Source: Roseobacter sp. HKCCD6576-2 (lineage in GTDB: Bacteria; Pseudomonadota; Alphaproteobacteria; Rhodobacterales; Rhodobacteraceae). From it: a stretch of 64,000 bases of DNA. The stretch spans positions 1 to 64,000 of the forward strand of contig NZ_WVNW01000007.1 in assembly GCF_013179285.1 (NCBI RefSeq), written 5' to 3'. The translations under genes were made by a program, and so were the position numbers. This document shows positions 62,116 to 64,000 of this stretch, piece by piece. The notes under the pieces are model-generated. The model was not told where the DNA came from. It saw only the letters and a list, made by a program, of their open reading frames with translations, and did not search any database. Position 1 is the first letter of the stretch; the number at the start of each line of letters is the position of its first letter.

Positions 62116-63393
62116 ATGAGACCGCTCGAACCGATCCCCGCAGGGATTGACGAAAACAACGAGATAATCCCCTTGGGGCCGGTGGATACAGCCACTGACT
62201 CGTCTCGCTTCCAACTCTTCATCGCTGCCGTGAACGAGAATGCTGAGCTCGTTTACACAAATCAGACAACTCTTAACGGCCCGTTCCAGAAGAGCTGGAC
62301 CCGTATCGGCACAGATGACTTCATGGGGGTTGTCGCCAGTGGCACTACGCTTGATGGCCGGGTCGCCATTATAGCGGTCGAGAAATCCGCTCTCGAAGTG
62401 CACTATGTCACGGAGGCACCACAAAACGCCGATGGCAAGGACCGGTGGCTTCCGACGGAGAACCTGGGGCGGCCCAGAGGTGTCCCCAGTTTTGCCGAGC
62501 TCCAACTGATCCGTGGCGTTGATGGGCTGGACAATGTCTTTGGCGCCAGCACTGCCGATAACAAGACTTCGCTTTGGTGGACATACCGCAATCCGCCAAA
62601 GATTGTAACTAAGACGATCGAAGTGACGCCGCCCGGGTCCGACACGCCGATGACGATCACCGTGCAGGAAACCGCGCTGCCCGATACGCCCTGGAGCGAT
62701 TGGATCAACATCAATGGGGCGTTGGTGGGCACATTTCATAAGATGAAGGCCGCCAACAATGCTGATGGGCGGATCGTCCTGACCGGTGTTGATACCAATG
62801 GGCGGCCATGGGTGTCGCAGCAGAAATCCGACGATCCATTTCAAAAGGAATCCTGGACGGATTGGTGCATGCCGGGCGGCGAAGCTGCCCCTGCGGCCAG
62901 CGCGATCACCCCAGCCCTGGGCGCAGATGGGTATGTCAGTGTCTTCACATCGACAAATGATGGGTTGCTCCGGTCGCGCCAAACAAAACCCGGCGGCGCG
63001 CTTTGGGGGCCGCTGAGCGCACCGGGCCAGATTCAGGACAATGTCAGCACCCATGCGGTGTCGATCGATGCTGATGGTCAATTCTATGTGGCCGTTCTCA
63101 ACTTCACGCCGCCTGGAGAGACAAACACAATCTACGGTGTGCAAGAGGTCAGCACACTTGATGCCCGATGGACCAGTTGGCAGCGCATCTCGAGTTTTTC
63201 TGACCCTGACGGGTTGCAGTTGCACTATAGTGCTGACGGTACGCTGCTCCTGTTTTCGATCAACAAGAAGACGCGCACGCTTTGGTCTATGCAGCAGGTC
63301 GCGAAGAACAGCACTGAATGGTATTATTTCTGGACCGATCTCGGCGGCCCGCTCATCGATTTCAGCGTGACCCAGGATTTGACGCCCTCCTGA
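62116..63393 (+). CDS. seven-bladed propeller-like protein (PLL/tectonin-like)
   Basis: A 425-residue protein without signal peptide. Trp-centred motifs recur about every 50 residues: SWTRIG (61), RWLPTENLG (111), WWTYRN (154), PWSDWININ (193), SWTDWCMPG (247), LWGPLSAPG (297), RWTSWQRIS (352), EWYYFWTDLG (402). This period and the interleaved DGR/DGQ turns indicate a beta-propeller of about seven blades, resembling PLL-like or tectonin lectins. It lies 23 nt after the third collar gene, so it is part of that unit. Ligand unknown; carbohydrate binding is a guess from fold. Confidence 0.7.
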   Translation: MRPLEPIPAGIDENNEIIPLGPVDTATDSSRFQLFIAAVNENAELVYTNQTTLNGPFQKSWTRIGTDDFMGVVASGTTLDGRVAIIAVEKSALEVHYVTEAPQNADGKDRWLPTENLGRPRGVPSFAELQLIRGVDGLDNVFGASTADNKTSLWWTYRNPPKIVTKTIEVTPPGSDTPMTITVQETALPDTPWSDWININGALVGTFHKMKAANNADGRIVLTGVDTNGRPWVSQQKSDDPFQKESWTDWCMPGGEAAPAASAITPALGADGYVSVFTSTNDGLLRSRQTKPGGALWGPLSAPGQIQDNVSTHAVSIDADGQFYVAVLNFTPPGETNTIYGVQEVSTLDARWTSWQRISSFSDPDGLQLHYSADGTLLLFSINKKTRTLWSMQQVAKNSTEWYYFWTDLGGPLIDFSVTQDLTPS

Positions 63394-63396
63394 ACC

Positions 63397-63939
63397 GTGT
63401 CTGCAGTATCCCCATCCTCTGGGCCTTTCGCAGCGGCCCGTTGCCCGCCGGGGCGTCACGCGGCGGCGCTCGGTATCTGCTATCGCCCGATCTCGGATGC
63501 GGATATGGCGTTTCTAAAGGCGCTCTACCGCTCGACACGCGAAGGTGAGATGGCCGCGACGCCGTGGAGCGAGGCTGAAAAGCAGGCGTTCATCGCCATG
63601 CAGTTCGATGCCCAGCACCGCCATTACCAAGCCAACTATCCGGATGCGGATCGGCTGGTCGTCCTAAAGGGTGAGACCCTGATTGGGCGGCTCTATCTTG
63701 AGCGCTGGAGGCATGAACATCGCATCATCGACATCGCGTTGATGCCGGAAGCCAGGGGCGGAGGTGTGGGCACCGCGATCCTGAAAGATGTGATGGAAGA
63801 GGCCTCCGCCGCAGGGAAAGCCGTGGGGATTCATGTTGAAAAGACCAACCCGGCGATGACGTTATATCTTCGGCTTGGGTTCGCGGTGATCGAGGACAAA
63901 GGAGTCTATGATCTGCTGTCTTGGCGGGCCGTGGAATGA
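63397..63939 (+). CDS. GNAT family N-acetyltransferase
   Basis: A 180-residue acetyltransferase with motif A EARGGGVGTAILKDVMEEAS near residue 120 and motif B NPAMTLYLRLGFAVIEDKG near 150. The domain proper begins near YRPISDADMAFLKALY. The start is placed at GTG 63397, 3 nt after the propeller gene; a start further in is possible. GNAT genes recur next to tail-collar gene clusters in other bacteria; the substrate is unknown. Confidence 0.87.
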   Translation: MSAVSPSSGPFAAARCPPGRHAAALGICYRPISDADMAFLKALYRSTREGEMAATPWSEAEKQAFIAMQFDAQHRHYQANYPDADRLVVLKGETLIGRLYLERWRHEHRIIDIALMPEARGGGVGTAILKDVMEEASAAGKAVGIHVEKTNPAMTLYLRLGFAVIEDKGVYDLLSWRAVE

Positions 63940-63952
63940 TGGTGGACCCTGG

Positions 63953-64000
63953 TCAGGTGAAGACAGCTTCATATTGCGTGACGTCATCGACCTGTCCCAC
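63953..64000 (-). CDS. C-terminal end of a convergent gene (DUF6916-like?), partial
   Basis: Fifteen codons reading VGQVDDVTQYEAVFT then TGA on the minus strand; the rest lies beyond the window. The Y-E-A-V-F ending resembles DUF6916-type small proteins that are found beside tail-collar clusters, but this is too short to be sure. Confidence 0.4.
   Translation of the reverse strand: MGQVDDVTQYEAVFT

Noticed and set aside
62017-63459. 480-residue minus-strand frame opposite the propeller gene
   Set aside because: Shadow; the plus-strand product has regular Trp repeats, tight spacing to neighbours and a ribosome site.
60488-63939. Prophage
   Set aside because: Only collar-domain proteins are phage-like. 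No capsid, portal, terminase, integrase or lysis genes are present around them.

Overview
The window looks like chromosomal DNA of a marine Rhodobacteraceae (Roseobacter-group) alphaproteobacterium. The evidence is GC-rich coding sequence, three-part TRAP transporters, an isethionate/sulfoacetaldehyde (Xsc) pathway, the nrdR-ribD...ribE-ribB-ribH-nusB block, and small families typical of that group (MmcB, IalB, DUF2161, DUF6324-like, PCuAC). No rRNA, tRNA or CRISPR array was recognised.

Layout. 1-6.3 kb is a decaying accessory region. An IS110-family (IS1111-type) element sits inside a TAXI-type TRAP permease gene, followed by the partner binding protein and a LysR regulator, an integrase remnant, and a frameshifted MOT1-like molybdate transporter. 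6.35-12 kb is a probable molybdate/tungstate locus: B12-type ABC ATPase, permease and binding protein, a second ModA-like binding protein whose signal peptide is out of frame, TrmO, and a divergent HTH + PBP regulator. 12.6-15.7 kb holds a DUF2189 membrane protein, a 5' scrap of lepA, an Ala-rich orphan and a ParB-like protein. 15.7-24 kb is mostly ordinary chromosome: Lrp/leucine dehydrogenase pair, phosphatase, sirtuin, copper chaperone, L28, a MarR regulator with two palindromes, SDR, YjbQ, dodecin, NrdR.

24-33.5 kb is the riboflavin block (ribD, ribE, ribB with a degenerate GTP cyclohydrolase II domain, ribH, nusB). Between ribD and ribE lie three capsule genes on the opposite strand (kpsC, a Wza/KpsD-like exporter, kpsS). 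33.6-40 kb holds an alkaline phosphatase-like protein, an ArsR/SRPBCC pair under a 17-bp palindrome, MmcB, a cation/proton antiporter and a MarR-GNAT fusion. 40.1-48.9 kb is a complete-looking isethionate catabolic locus: IclR regulator, TRAP transporter, GMC dehydrogenase, Xsc and a TauZ/YeiH-type exporter. Together these would import isethionate, oxidise it to sulfoacetaldehyde, release sulfite and acetyl phosphate, and export sulfur oxyanion.

49-64 kb is the most unusual part. An IalB-like protein is followed by a single 10.5-kb gene for a 3,498-residue inverse autotransporter with an intimin-like barrel and a very long beta-helix passenger. Then come three tandem phage-tail-collar (MdpB-like) proteins, a seven-bladed propeller-like protein, a GNAT acetyltransferase, and the tail of a convergent gene. 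Their common strand and tight spacing suggest one surface or secreted module whose function is not evident from sequence.
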